A program made the translations under genes and the position numbers. The notes below the pieces were generated by a model that saw nothing but the letters and a program-made list of their open reading frames with translations, did no database searches and had not been told where the DNA came from. Below, piece after piece: positions 45,501-56,287 of a stretch of 64,000 nucleotides of DNA. Position 1 is the stretch's first letter, and every line of letters starts with the position of its first letter. Origin of the DNA: Solen grandis (taxonomy: Eukaryota > Mollusca > Bivalvia > Adapedonta > Solenidae); the NCBI GenBank assembly GCA_021229015.1, contig CM037777.1:27653002-27717001 (forward strand), read 5' to 3'.

Positions 45501-47943
45501 CCCTTGACTTTTTGGCCTATAGTCATTTCATGATTCTTGTCCGGGCTATTTCTCAGGAACTAATGCTTGAATTCAATGAAACTTATGGGAAGCTTTATAC
45601 CAAGAGTAGATACGCATATCGTCGCGTGACCTGGTTCCTCAATTTCTAAGAGAGTTATGGCCCCTACTACCATGTTGTTGACTAATATTCATGTCATTTG
45701 CCTAATTTAACAGGAGATATCATTTAAACAAAACCCCACAAAATTCAATATGCTAGTAATGTCAGTCATAATCATGTCAGCTAATTGTTGTTTAGGCCAT
45801 TATACACTATTTCAAATATCCAGTCATATGTCAAGAGTGTTGGTTAACCTCTTTGATATGAGCACACATTGAAATGTATGACTTAATTTTTAGTAGTATA
45901 AAAACTTTAAAAAAATCAATGAAAGATCTGATGAGTAACACGTATTATCATATTAAATAGTAAACTGTTACTAAGTCTCCAAATTTGAGTTGGTAAAACA
46001 TCTCATCTGATGAGGAGAATAGATATGATTTAGGAATGGGGATTTCAACATATCCTCCCACCCATTGACCAAGGCCTTATTTGTAACAATGACGTTCTTC
46101 GGGGAGCATCTGTCAGTTCTACTGACTTTCTTGTTTTTTATTTTTGATAGCAACTTATACAGTATGTTTTTAAGTATATGACAAGATAGAAAGTTACGTA
46201 TAGACACACTTCATAAATGATAGCAAATTTATGAAATATAGAAAAAAAATATGTCTTATAAAGAGTAATATATATGTCATCCTTTTTTGTTTAAATGCTG
46301 TTTGTGTCACCTGCTGTAAGCAGAAGTGACACATTGGGATCATTTTTCCATCGTCTGTCTGCCCGTCACTGTTTTTCCATCACACATTTCCCTTACACTT
46401 CAGCAGGTGACACAAGTGTTCCTAGAACACTCTTGTTCTAACAAGAAACATCTTTTTTTTTCATGAATATAATTGTATCTTATATACATATGTATGTGTA
46501 CATACATATACATGCATGTACACACATATTATCTATTCTTACAAACACACCTCAAATATGACTGCTTCCTCCACCTGTAATTAGCTGGACGTCGCTATAT
46601 GACTGAAATACTGTCGACGCAACGATAAACTCAAAAAGTCAAGTCAAGTCAAATATGACGCATGGATTGGCACTGGAGCCATTGAGAGTTGAATATATAA
46701 ATGTAAATACTTGTTTCAAAATTAGTGAGAAATAAATAAAAATCTTATTTTTAAACAGTACTGACAAACTTGCCTTAAACATCTATTAAAGTGAATATAA
46801 TAGCCAAGGTGACTGCCAAATAGACTGCTAAATAGATGACTTATATGTTAATACATGTATCATAAAATGTCCATACCAAAATCTTAAAACAGGCCAGTTG
46901 CTTAGAGCAGATGGCTATTGATACAATAGTTTACTCTTACAACAAATGGGGGGCCTCCATGACCGAGAGGGTAAAGTCGCTGACTTAAACACTCACTCAG
47001 CTCCTCAGCGCGTGGGTTCGAATCCCAGCAGGGTCATTCGGAGTTTCATGTGAGGAAGCCTTCCAGCTGGTTTGCTGTAGGTCGGTGGTTCTACCTGGAT
47101 GCCTCCGTGCATTCGGGGTATTCCTCCACCTGTAATTAGCTGGGCGTCGCTATATGACTGAAATACTGTCGAAGCGACGGTAAACTCAAATAGTCAAGTC
47201 AAGTCAAGTCTTACAACATATGTTTTTTTCAGTTCTGATGTCTTTTTTCAGCAAGGGCTATGGGATGATGTACCTGACAACCCATGACAAGCAGGATTTC
47301 TACAAGCATATTGGCTATGAATTTTGTCAGCCAATTGTTTCCATGGGATCTGATATTATACCTGATCTTTTGGTAGGTATTTTAGTCAAGAATCTTCCAA
47401 ATTGTTTACAGACAGTTTGGCTTTTATACTGGTTATATTTTTGTATTATATTTCATATGATATAGGGCTTTAAAAGTTACACGGGACATTAATACAGATG
47501 CCACAAGCTAGTCTGTTGTAGTGTTATAATGCAAAAAGCAATCTCTGTTTTATATTTTACAGGCCCAGAAATTGATGGGAAGTTCAATTCAGTCAGACAA
47601 GGCTAACTCAAGTTCTTCAGATCATAGTGAAAAATCTTCCAAACTTGTTCACACAAACAATGTCTTGAATACACCAGCAACTGTTCAAACTACCACCACC
47701 TGTAATCCACCTCTCAGTGATTCAACTACAGTTTCAACCAATCAGGTGCCTGCCCCACCCCCTCCTCCGCCCCCACCCCAGTTATGTTCGCAGACCACCC
47801 CACCCCCTCCTCCACCTGCCCCGAGACCACCAGCACCACCCTCAGTTGACAGTTCCTCGGGAAGATCATCAGGTCTGACGGACAAAACGGTGTCACGCTG
47901 GGACCCTCGTCATCTCTCTTGGATGAAGAAAGCAATATCATGA
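39444..47943 (+). CDS. NAA80: NAA80, actin N-terminal acetyltransferase (5 coding exons, 271 aa)
   Basis: Join of 39444-39535, 43868-44013, 44269-44344, 47252-47372 and 47563-47943. All introns are GT-AG and phases match, total 816 bp. NAA80 acetylates the processed N-terminus of actin in the cytosol. Residues ~5-35 (PLH....ECAEILNEEWKRSLTARLHSL) match the family's N-terminal helix. The GNAT core follows, with LPVCLVML, GHSRLSD, and the acetyl-CoA loop RGKGYG at 87-92. A KGYGMMYLTTHDKQDFYKHI segment (106-125) completes the fold. Polyproline runs at 210-217 and 225-230 correspond to the profilin-binding insertion known in animal NAA80. The extreme C-terminus HLSWMKKAIS resembles the conserved W-M-x-K tail of vertebrate NAA80. 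No break is seen. Intron 1 carries a LINE in the same orientation; intron 3 carries a tandem array and SINEs. Confidence 0.92.
39700..43115 (+). mobile_element. CR1/Jockey-group LINE with PHD-like finger, near full length
   Basis: In order: a PHD-like zinc finger (about 39740-39910, ICCDDCETWYHTRC ... FTCFSCG), an AP endonuclease, a reverse transcriptase, and a C-terminal region to 42912, followed by a 3' untranslated part to roughly 43.1 kb. A 20 bp tandem duplication (ctagacaataccctgttttt) starts at 42909. The PHD-like finger plus endonuclease-RT arrangement is known in CR1/L2-related LINEs. Exact ends and target duplication could not be fixed. Same orientation as NAA80. Confidence 0.85.
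40140..42912 (+). pseudogene. LINE endonuclease-reverse transcriptase, interrupted
   Basis: The endonuclease starts at about 40142 (RLASLNIQSVSS) and shifts frame near 40304. It continues with YGGSLILV, GDLNFPDIQW and SDHHAIF, three recognisable AP-endonuclease motifs; the usual catalytic Glu motif region after DIICG is degraded. RT motifs: KVAGPDKISSRLLK, DFSKVFDKVSH, SGVPQGSVLGPLLFLLYIND, and FADD at 42107-42118. Breaks are a TAG at 41741-41743 (in a Gln position before HGFR), a TGA at 41960-41962 (in an Arg position before TQ), and a frameshift near 42360. The two stops are explained by C-to-T changes. The copy is dead but young, since few lesions separate it from an intact frame. Confidence 0.85.
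43868..44013 (+). CDS. NAA80: NAA80 exon 2
   Basis: Acceptor gtcatttcag|a and donor tctg|gtaaga, phase 1. Encodes residues 31-79 with the first two strands of the GNAT fold (LPVCLVML and GHSRLSDV). Confidence 0.9.
44094..44205 (+). repeat. Dispersed repeat copy
   Basis: gactgggtgtggtatcatgc...cttcagtgtagcagcacaat shares wording with 19676-19790; probably one dispersed family. Confidence 0.35.
44269..44344 (+). CDS. NAA80: NAA80 exon 3 with acetyl-CoA loop
   Basis: Acceptor atatttcag|tg and donor aaaag|gtaaat, phase 2. Encodes VVIRKSDRGKGYGRILMEK and on to FAK, the cofactor pyrophosphate-binding loop and helix. Confidence 0.92.
44472..45670. repeat. Seven-unit ~168 bp tandem array with (GTCC)n leader
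   Basis: Starts gctcaccgaaggtgacgcat, then a GTCC tract at 44503-44554, then seven units aligned on cttgtccgg at 44563, 44731, 44898, 45066, 45203, 45371 and 45536. Spacing is 167-168 except unit 4 (137, a 31 bp deletion). Six-frame ORFs across it repeat the same translation and are not genes. Confidence 0.92.
46305..46415. mobile_element. Short inverted-ended MITE, family of the 11.6 kb array
   Basis: Perfect 12 bp terminal inverted repeats tgtcacctgctg and cagcaggtgaca. It contains ccatcgtctgtctg, the complement of the cagacagacgacgg border at 12060. It represents the same element without tandem units. Confidence 0.7.
46563..46648 (+). mobile_element. 5'-truncated SINE with 11 bp target duplication
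   Basis: Carries only the tail half of the SINE at 46949 (ccacctgtaattagctgg to the (tcaag)n tail). tcaaatatgac is repeated exactly on both sides (46552-46562 and 46649-46659), the mark of LINE-mediated insertion. Confidence 0.85.
46949..47210 (+). mobile_element. tRNA-derived SINE, full-length copy
   Basis: RNA polymerase III box A tgaccgagagg (46960-46970) and a perfect box B ggttcgaatcc (47015-47025) show the tRNA-derived head. A ~130 bp body follows, then a (gtcaa)n tail ends at 47210. Near-perfect 13 bp target duplications flank it: cttacaacaaatg at 46936-46948 and cttacaacatatg at 47210-47222. It sits 42 bp before NAA80 exon 4, so its right duplication abuts the exon's pyrimidine tract. 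Confidence 0.9.
47252..47372 (+). CDS. NAA80: NAA80 exon 4
   Basis: Acceptor cttttttcag|c completes Ser105; donor cttttg|gtaggt, phase 0. Encodes KGYGMMYLTTHDKQDFYKHI and IGYEFCQPIV, the C-terminal half of the GNAT fold. Confidence 0.92.
47563..47943 (+). CDS. NAA80: NAA80 exon 5, polyproline tail
   Basis: Acceptor tattttacag|gcc. Encodes 126 residues: a Ser/Thr/Asn-rich linker, proline runs of eight and six, and the conserved-looking C-terminus to TGA at 47941-47943. Confidence 0.9.
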   Translation, partial: AQKLMGSSIQSDKANSSSSDHSEKSSKLVHTNNVLNTPATVQTTTTCNPPLSDSTTVSTNQVPAPPPPPPPPQLCSQTTPPPPPPAPRPPAPPSVDSSSGRSSGLTDKTVSRWDPRHLSWMKKAIS

Positions 47944-48028
47944 TAGAATCTGTGTATTAAGAAATTAACCTCTTGATTATAGTCATTTAATTAACAGACA
48001 TTTATATCTTAATCATATGCAATTATTG

Positions 48029-48140
48029 TGTCTCCTGCTGTAAGCAGAAGTGTCATATAGTGATCATTCTCCCTTTTTTGTCTATCTGTTTGTCTGTCAC
48101 ACTTTGTCTGCCAGGCTTCTTTGATCAGGTGAAATATGTG
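48029..48140. mobile_element. Short MITE, diverged relative of 46305-46415
   Basis: gtctcctgctgtaagcagaa and gatcaggtgaaatatgtgttcc keep the family's ends in mutated form. It lies in the NAA80 3' flank, possibly within the 3' UTR. Confidence 0.55.
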
Positions 48141-48407
48141 TTCCAAGGAAAATTTCTTATTATATTATATAAAAATATTCTATATTATAGACTGTGTTAA
48201 GCAATGTAGTTGTTTTTCAGTTATATCTGGCATTTTCATGTTATTTATAATACTGCTTTGTAGATAATTTACGGAATTTTCTAGTGTTTGTAAATTCTTT
48301 TTGAATAATGCTATTTATTGTTATTTTTAATATTTATTAACACTTTAATATCTCTAAAACAAAATTTTCTATTCATGCTGTTATATTAAAGTGCACTTTT
48401 TATATTT

Positions 48408-48507
48408 NNNNNNNNNNNNNNNNNNNNNNNNNNNNNNNNNNNNNNNNNNNNNNNNNNNNNNNNNNNNNNNNNNNNNNNNNNNNNNNNNNNNNNNNNNNNN
48501 NNNNNNN
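48408..48507. other. Assembly gap (100 N)
   Basis: Exactly 100 N, a scaffold placeholder; sequence quality is clearly worse some way after it. Confidence 0.95.
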
Positions 48508-48831
48508 AGAATTAAAAAACCCCTTAAATAAAAATCAGCTTTTCCCAAAAAAAGAACCAAGACCAGCAATTTGGAAGGTTTAAATCCAATTTTCGTCATT
48601 GTTTTCTTTCTATTTATAGACTCTTTACTTTTTTTTCTATATAATCCTTTGGAAAATAATGGAAAAAAATTAAGTAAATTTTGAGCTTCGTTGAAAATCT
48701 AATGGCCTTGGACTAAAACCCCAAATTTTTAGAATTTTACATTTTTATACTACAATCTCATACTTGGTAAATGCAAATTTCAAAAAGATTCCTGTTTTAG
48801 CCTATGAAATTTATCCATTGTATTTTAGTGA

Positions 48832-49071
48832 TTAACCCTTTCCCTCATAGAGGACACCATGAAAAGACCTATGCGAACAACATAATACCAGATCAGCCTG
48901 CGAGTAACTCGCAGGCTGATCAGGTTTTATGCTGTTCGCTGCTCCTCAGTGGTCTGGAAATGAGGACTTTATAATTAAATTTGGTAAGGTTTAACTGTGG
49001 TTTTCTGCAGATCAGGCTTTGTGGTACCTATTGAGGGCGTCAAAATGAGTCTATATGAGGGAAAGGGTTAA
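48832..49071. mobile_element. piggyBac-type MITE, clean copy 2
   Basis: TTAA on both sides (48832-48835, 49068-49071), and the same inverted ends and palindromic middle as 27755-27996 with only a handful of differences. Such similarity suggests recent spread. Confidence 0.88.
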
Positions 49072-50129
49072 ATGTTTATGTTTAAGAGGTCTTAATCATT
49101 CCAGCAAATGATTATGCAAACTAAGTAAAATGTGACTTACTTGGGGGAAAAAGGTAGAAATATTGAAACTATGGGAGAAAATATACACCATACCTACAGT
49201 AAATTTGTGCAAGCTAGAAATACTCTGAACAACAAATGGTTTAGGCTGGATAATCAATTCTATTTACAGTTCATTTCTAATACAGTAGAACCTCGCCATA
49301 CTGAATATCATTGAACAGAATTCCTCGCCATTTGGAAGTTTTATTTTCGGTCCCGATTTCTTGCCTTCTTATTTTAACTAAAATAAAATGTTTAATCAAA
49401 ATTTTGCTATTTCGATTTTTTTTGCTATTTCAAAGTAAAAATGGTCGCAATTCATGTACACTTTTCAATTTTTATTTCAAAGTCAATTTTCATAAATTTT
49501 TGTGAACTAAATATCGACCTCATCATCAATCGTATTTGGGTCAGTAACCAAGTTTATTTTGCGGTGGCACCTGGAGTGATGGCTCAGGCAAGTGTTCACA
49601 CCTCTTTTCCAGATTGGGTTGGGCAGTGTGTGACTGCCCGGAAATATTGATTATTGCAAATTAATATCTGACAAATTACATAATATAAACGTTCAAGCTG
49701 ATAAACCCAGATGTCAGATCTTGAATACATTCCATATCATCGCGTTCGTCACTGGCATGCAATGCAACCTTCATCAGCAGATCGCCCGTAAAACACTATG
49801 TTGACATGTTTGAACTGTTATGTTAATTAGAAGCATCTCAGTAGATCATGAAATAATTTATTACTTTTTATAACTTGAAAATAGTATATACGCAAGCCTA
49901 ATAGATAGTTTTCACTGCATAACTACTTCCACGATATGCACCGGTAATGAAAACGCAGACATACACGCACAAACTGAAATTTCCATCGGATTTTTTATCC
50001 AAGTAATCGTTATTTCGAAGTTTTCAGCTTAGTCCCAAGGACTTCAGTTTAAACTAGGTTCTACTGAAACATAGTAATACATTTCAAATGGTAGATTTAT
50101 TCTCTCTTCCTTCAAATGAAATTCATTTA
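49072..50129. other. Non-coding sequence, acceptable quality
   Basis: AT-rich, short ORFs only; no feature recognised. Confidence 0.5.
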
Positions 50130-51695
50130 TCCTCCCCAAAAAAAAAATGTAATCCCAAAATTCCCAAGCAAAAAGTATTTGCTTGAGATTAAAGAAAATG
50201 CAAAATTTCAGAAAATTTTGTTAACTATTGGATTCTAATGTTTATTCATCACAGAATCATGTCTTTCATCACAATGAAATTTTAACCCATTATCTCATAA
50301 TATAAATGCATTCTCATACACTGGCAAACAGTGTAGATCTAGATCAGACAGCTCACCAGGGTCTCCTTTGTTTTCATGGAAAAGAAAACTCCATTGTTTA
50401 ATATAGCATTAAAGTTCAGTAAATAAATATTCATCAAATCATCAATTTGTACTGAATATTCATAAAGTAAAGGGTTAATATGCAAAGTATTTTTTTTGCC
50501 AAAATCACCCTGACTCAACCACCCTGCTAAACCCGCGTTACCCCGCAAAACTGAAGCAGGAAATTCTCTTTCTCTTCAAGTTTCACCAGTATATAGCTTT
50601 GTGAAGCAGGCATGTTATATTTTCAGTTGTCTGCTTGTCAAAAATAAACTAGCAATGAAAAAAAAAAAATTATAGATTTTAAGACTGAGTAAAAGTAAAA
50701 ATTTTTCTTTTTGTAATAATTAAGAGGGAATATTCCCATAATCCAAGAGTCAAATTAATTTAATAAAAATTATGTATCCTTTTCCCTCCTAAAAAATTTT
50801 AATATTTTGTATCCTTTTCCCTCCTAAAATTGTAATATTTTTTTCATTTATCTGTGGAGAAGTTAAAACAGGCCTAACAATGACATCCTTCCAACATAAA
50901 CCCGACTTTCCACCCTTTTGTAATGGTATTGGGGTTTATACACACGTCCTTATGTTTGGCACTGAACGGGAATTCCATATACCCCCCCAAAAAGAGCCTT
51001 CATTCATGGTAACTCTGAAGGCCGGGCCCCACCGCCAAAACGGGGCAGAAATCACTTTTGGAAACCCCCTTTCGAGGGACACCCCCCAACCCCCCCTCCA
51101 GTGCCCGGGGAATTTTTTTGACACATTTACGGGTTGCCCGGACAACTCGGGGCCTTTTTCAATTTCCTCAGTGCCCCCTTTTTTTTTTTTTAAAATTTTT
51201 TTCAACAAGGACCCTACTCCCTTTTTCGGCCCATTTTTCTTCCTCGCTCCTTGTTTCCCCCCACCGACGTTTAAACCGAAAGGATTTTTGTAAAGGAAAA
51301 AGGCTGTTCAAACGGGAAAATTGTAAAAGACATGCTTCAGCCTGAAAATAAATAAATCAAATTTTTTTTTTTTGAATAAAAAAATTATTTGTCATTTGGT
51401 TTTAAAAACAGATTTATTAAAAATACTTTATCATAAAACTTGATTATTTTTAAATAGGTTTTCCCACTTTGGGAAACCCTAAAGCTCTATAAATTTTTCA
51501 ACAAACCCTTTTTCTTTAAAATTTCCCAATTTTGCCTTGGCCCTTTTTGCATGATGGCAGACGATGTTTATCTTGAAACTTTTAATATATTAAACGGGCA
51601 TGAGCCCTCTAAAATCCTTTTGGGAAAACCCAAATGCATCCCCTTGAAAGGGGTTCTAGCATTTTGGAAAAAATACTGAAATCACACAGTTTTTT

Positions 51696-51956
51696 TTAAC
51701 CCCTTTTTCCCCATAGGGGACACCCTGAAAAGACCAAAGTGAACAGCAAAAAACCAGAACAGCCTGCGAGAACTCGCAGGCAAAACAGTTTTATAAATTT
51801 TCCACTGCCTTCATGGCCCAAAAAATGAGTATTTTGAAATTTAAAATTTTGGAAAGGGTTTTTAACTGGGTTTTTTCTTAGATCGGGCCCCCCCCTTTTT
51901 ATGTGGGTACCTTTTTGAGTGCGCCCAAAATGATCTATATGGGGGAAAGGGGTTAA
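51696..51956. mobile_element. piggyBac-type MITE, corrupted copy 3
   Basis: Bounded by TTAA (51696-51699 and 51953-51956). ccctttccctcata appears as cccctttttccccata and gagggaaaggg as gggggaaagggg. The palindrome cctgcgag/ctcgcagg is still visible. Confidence 0.8.
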
Positions 51957-54900
51957 ATTTGGTCTACACCCATAATGTTTTGAAATTTTATGTACATAAA
52001 CCTTTAAATACATGAATAAAAAACCTCATCCTTTTTTAAAAAAAAATTTTTCACACTTTTAGGGTTTTTTTTTTAAAAAAAAAAGTTTCATAAAGGGCAG
52101 GAAATTTAAATTATTATATAAAATTTTATTTTTGTTTCTTTTTTTGAAAAAAATGTTCATCTAAAAAATATATGCAAAAAAAGTTTACCGTCATATGCAT
52201 CCTATAATTAATCCCCCAGAACCCACCCTGAACTTAAATTAAAACCCAAAAAACTGAATCCAGTAAATAAGCCCACTTTTTTTCTGTTTCCCCAATTTTT
52301 CATGCATAAAGCTATCAAAGACAAATTTCCCCGGGAAATTAAAATATAAAATTGACTACAAAAATTTGACAAGCCTCAAAAAATAAAAAAAAAATGCTTT
52401 GCTATATCAAAAAAACCACCTACTCAAAAAATAAACCCCTCTATTGGGTGTAAAACTCTCTCTAAAAACCATAGACAAAAGTGTTTTATTTTTTCCCACC
52501 ACTTTTATTTTTTACAACGAACATATTTCTCTTTTATATAAGCCATAGGGGAACAGATTTTTTATGACCATTTTTTCCTCACAACCAAAATACGTTATTA
52601 AACAGACATTCAGAGAAAAAAATCCTCCCCACCGATTTTTCTTTTTTTTCCCACTATTTTCTATCCTTTCTGGAATACTAGGCTTTTTTTTCCCCCCATT
52701 TCCCTCTGCCACTTCTAATTTTCAGATAAACAAAAGGCTAGCGATCTCCCAAAAACGGGGCATTTTTCTTTAAAATAAAACCTCTATCTCTTCTTCGAAA
52801 AAGCAAACCCCCCACCCAAATATAGTTAAATAAAATTTTTTCCCCCCCTTCCCAAAACTACTGAGACTTGAGTTTTTTTTAAAGATTAGATAAAAGGAAA
52901 TTGAAAAAAGATATCCCATGTTAACTTTTAAAAATTATGCACTCAAAAATTTGGGAAAAACAATCTCCGAGGGGAAAGCCAGAGCTCACTGGGGAAAACG
53001 GCCTTAAGTTTGCAAGAATAAAAGGGTTTAAAAGGGGACCTTTTACAAATTTAGTTTCTTACTAATGAACAGAAAATTTAATGCAAAAAACATCCTGAAT
53101 TTTTTGTAAAAAAAAGGAAGAGAATAAAAGGGTTTCAGTTGGGAGGGTTTGGAAATCCCTATCTTTAAAAGGGATTTCTTTGAAGAAATTGGTTTCATTT
53201 TTCTGAAGGGGAACCAGAAATTAAAGCCCATAAAAACTAAATGTGTTTTTTTCAATGATTTTCTGTTGAATACTTTTTTAAAGGTTTGATGTACCTTTTT
53301 CCATAAAAAATTTGTTTAAAACCAACACATTGATCATGAAAAAATGAAAAGGGAAAAACGTAAATCCCTCAAGTAAAACTTACAGTAAATTTCAAAACTT
53401 AAACTATTGGTCACTATTCTTTAAAAAAAAAAATAAAAAAAATGTTAGGAGATTTGCAAAACCCACACTGAAAACCAACTGTTCACAATTTTTTCTCAAA
53501 TTTTGGTTTTTGAACATAAAAAAAACTAACATTTATATTTTAAATATAAAAACACGAAAAACACTTTTAAAGGTTTAATTTTTTTGAAAAAAACAAAAAA
53601 AACTTTTTTTTGATTCAAAAACAAGATCATTAATTTTTTTTAAGAAAATTTTAATTTTTTTTCTATTTTTAAAGCAAATTTTAAACCACAAAATATTTTA
53701 AATACTCTTAATCACATGAAAAAAAAAGGTTTTAATCACAGAGAAAAAACTTGCCTCCAGCAAAATGACAAAAACTCTTTTAAAACTAAATTTAATTCAT
53801 ACAAGCCCAACCCAAATTATAATTAACCCCAAAATATCATGTTGGGGGAGTCATTTACTTTCCCGGAAAAAAAACCCTTTAAGGCTTCTATCAAATTCAA
53901 TTTCCGGGAAAATACAAAGTTTTCAATCAATTTTTTAAAAAAACAAAAACTTCATATCAGATGAGTGAAAAATTTAAATACCACATCAAACGGTCTTAAA
54001 AACCAAATAAACAAAAAAAAAAATGACAATTTAGAAAAACAATAAGATTTTGGTTTAAAAAAAAAAATAAAAAATAATGATGTGGTTCAGAACTAAACAC
54101 AAAACTTAGGAGGGGCCCCAAAACACTTTAATTGAAAGGGGAAAAATCCATCAATTAGCAAAAAACTTTAAACAGTTGTTCGGCTACTTAATAAATTGTA
54201 GTTTTTTTTTAATTTTTCAAAAAAAAAAAAAAAAAAAAAAAAAAACCTCCCCCCAAAAATAGTAAAATTTCAGCCCAAAACTTGTTTAATTCCCCAGCAG
54301 CTTTCCCTTCACAATCATGCAGCAGGGTGTGTTTTGTGAATCACTATTTCCCTTTGAAAACTGACAAGCATAAAATTTTGATGCGGGTCCAAATTTCCGG
54401 CGGGAACCACTCACAGCAACGGCCAACGACAGGACCCTTCCTTTCCCCCTTTCACCCGAGTTTTCAAGGAAATTTGGGGGTTTTGTAAAATGAGCCTGAT
54501 CCAAGGGGGCCCAAAATAGCTTTACAATCAAAAACAACCTCTGAAAAAACCACTCCTCCCTCACTAAGACCAGGGGTTTGAAGGACTTTTAAATTCAACT
54601 GTCATTTTTTTCAACATAACCACAAGTTTTTGACATAAAAAGTGATACTCTGAATAATAAAAGGGGATCCTCTTACAAAAAAGCAGGGCAAAATATTGAT
54701 CTAGTGCCACCCTCCCCCAAATCATAAAGGCCATCAAAAAACTTAAAAAAGAAAGCTTTTCGCTTCCTTTGAATTATAAAGTATGAAAAATCTATCTTTT
54801 TTTTTAAAACCCAAAACATTAATTTTAATGAACCCCTTTTTTCAAAAACATTTAGCTTTTTAAAAACCCAAAAGGGAAAAATTTAACATGCAATCATCCT

Positions 54901-56041
54901 AGTTTAATATGCCCCAACCCTAAAAAGGTTTGGGATAAATTAATTTTTTTTCCATTCTTCTTTGTGACCCCAAAAAGGGGCGTCTTCCAAATGCCCAAAT
55001 CCAAAAATAAAAAAATTTTTCAAAAACGGGTTTAAAAAACAGAAAATAATTGCCCATTTTGTTTCAAAAAAAGGGGAAGGAACAAATAAAAAATAGTTAA
55101 ATATTAGGACCAAAGTGTATCTCAAAAATTTTTAAAAGAGGCATTTAATTTTGGCCATCAACGTCAACTTAAATTAATTTAAACAAAACTTCGATTTTCT
55201 TGATTCAAATTTTTTTTTAATTTAAAAATATACTTTTTTCAAATATTTTTTTTTAAATTTTTTTTAAAACAAAGAAATTTAAAAAGGCACTATTTAGTAA
55301 GAAAACTAAAACCAAAAAACACAAAACACATTTTTGAAAAAGACCCCAAAAAGAATCTACCCTTGTTTTGGGGTTTTAAATTATCTTTTTACAAAAAAAA
55401 GTAAATAAAATTTTTTATAACATAGAAACATCCCAAAAGCTATAAAAAGTCCAAGATACCCTCAACAAAAGCATTGTTTGTGCATGTTTCTACAACCAGA
55501 TCGGGATTTTTTGGGGCAAGCAATAATTTCCCCTGATACAAATTTTCCCATAATTCCATAAAGTCCTTTTTTTCTGGCAAAAAAAACTTTCCTGTAGCCC
55601 ACATTTTTAAAAATTTAAAACTGATAAAATTTTTATTTTCAAAGCCTAAAAATCCGGCCGACAATCGTAATTTGCAAAAATGAAAACCTAGCAGCAATGG
55701 GGTGTCCTCAAAAAAATTTTCTTGTAACAAATCACACTGCCATGACCTTAAACAACCAAAAAAACCCAGATCATCACGGGACTTTTTTTGAATAGAATGT
55801 AATAAAACAAATAGTGCCCAAATTTGGTTATTGAGCCCCCCAAACAGAAAACCCCGGGATCTGCCTGGGGGAACTTGAAAAGAAGATTTTTTAACAAGGA
55901 CTGGTAAAAACTTTTGACATAAAAATTTGGTTTTTTAAAAATTTGGTGGGTACCATGTCATTTAAAAAATTTTGTCTAGACCCTTTAAATATTATAATTT
56001 GTAAGCAGGCTGCATCTGATAAATGGAGACTTTTGGGCCCT

Positions 56042-56287
56042 TTAAACCCCCTTTCCTTCATATAAAACTCATTTTGACGCACTCATTAGGACCACATAAA
56101 CCTGACCTGCAAAAAACCCACAGTAAACCGTCCCAAATTTAATTACAAAATCCTCATTTCCAGACCACTGAGGGGGCAGCGAACAGCATAAAACCTAAAT
56201 CACCCTGTGACTACTCGCAGGCTGATCGGGTTTTATGCGGGTTCGAAAGGGGTCTTTTCATTTTGGCTCTATGAAAAGGGGTTTTAA
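56042..56287 (-). mobile_element. piggyBac-type MITE, corrupted copy 4 (inverted)
   Basis: Reverse-oriented copy between TTAA at 56042-56045 and 56284-56287. attttgacgcactcattagg and cagcgaacagcataaaacct are still readable. Confidence 0.78.

Larger units (their letters stand above)
44345..47251. other. NAA80 intron 3
   Basis: 2.9 kb: a seven-unit tandem array, a short inverted-ended element (46305) and two SINE copies, one ending 42 bp before exon 4. No coding sequence. Confidence 0.8.

Noticed and set aside
44972..45650. Repeated plus-strand ORFs over the 44.5 kb array
   Set aside because: Each is the same tandem monomer translated; no start or codon evidence beyond the repeat.
46949..47030. 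Possible functional tRNA gene (box A and perfect box B)
   Set aside because: No acceptor stem closes the structure, and the unit continues into a SINE body with tail and target duplication.
47726..47941. Minus-strand ORF opposite the NAA80 polyproline exon
   Set aside because: Shadow of a GC-rich coding exon with clear homology on the plus strand.
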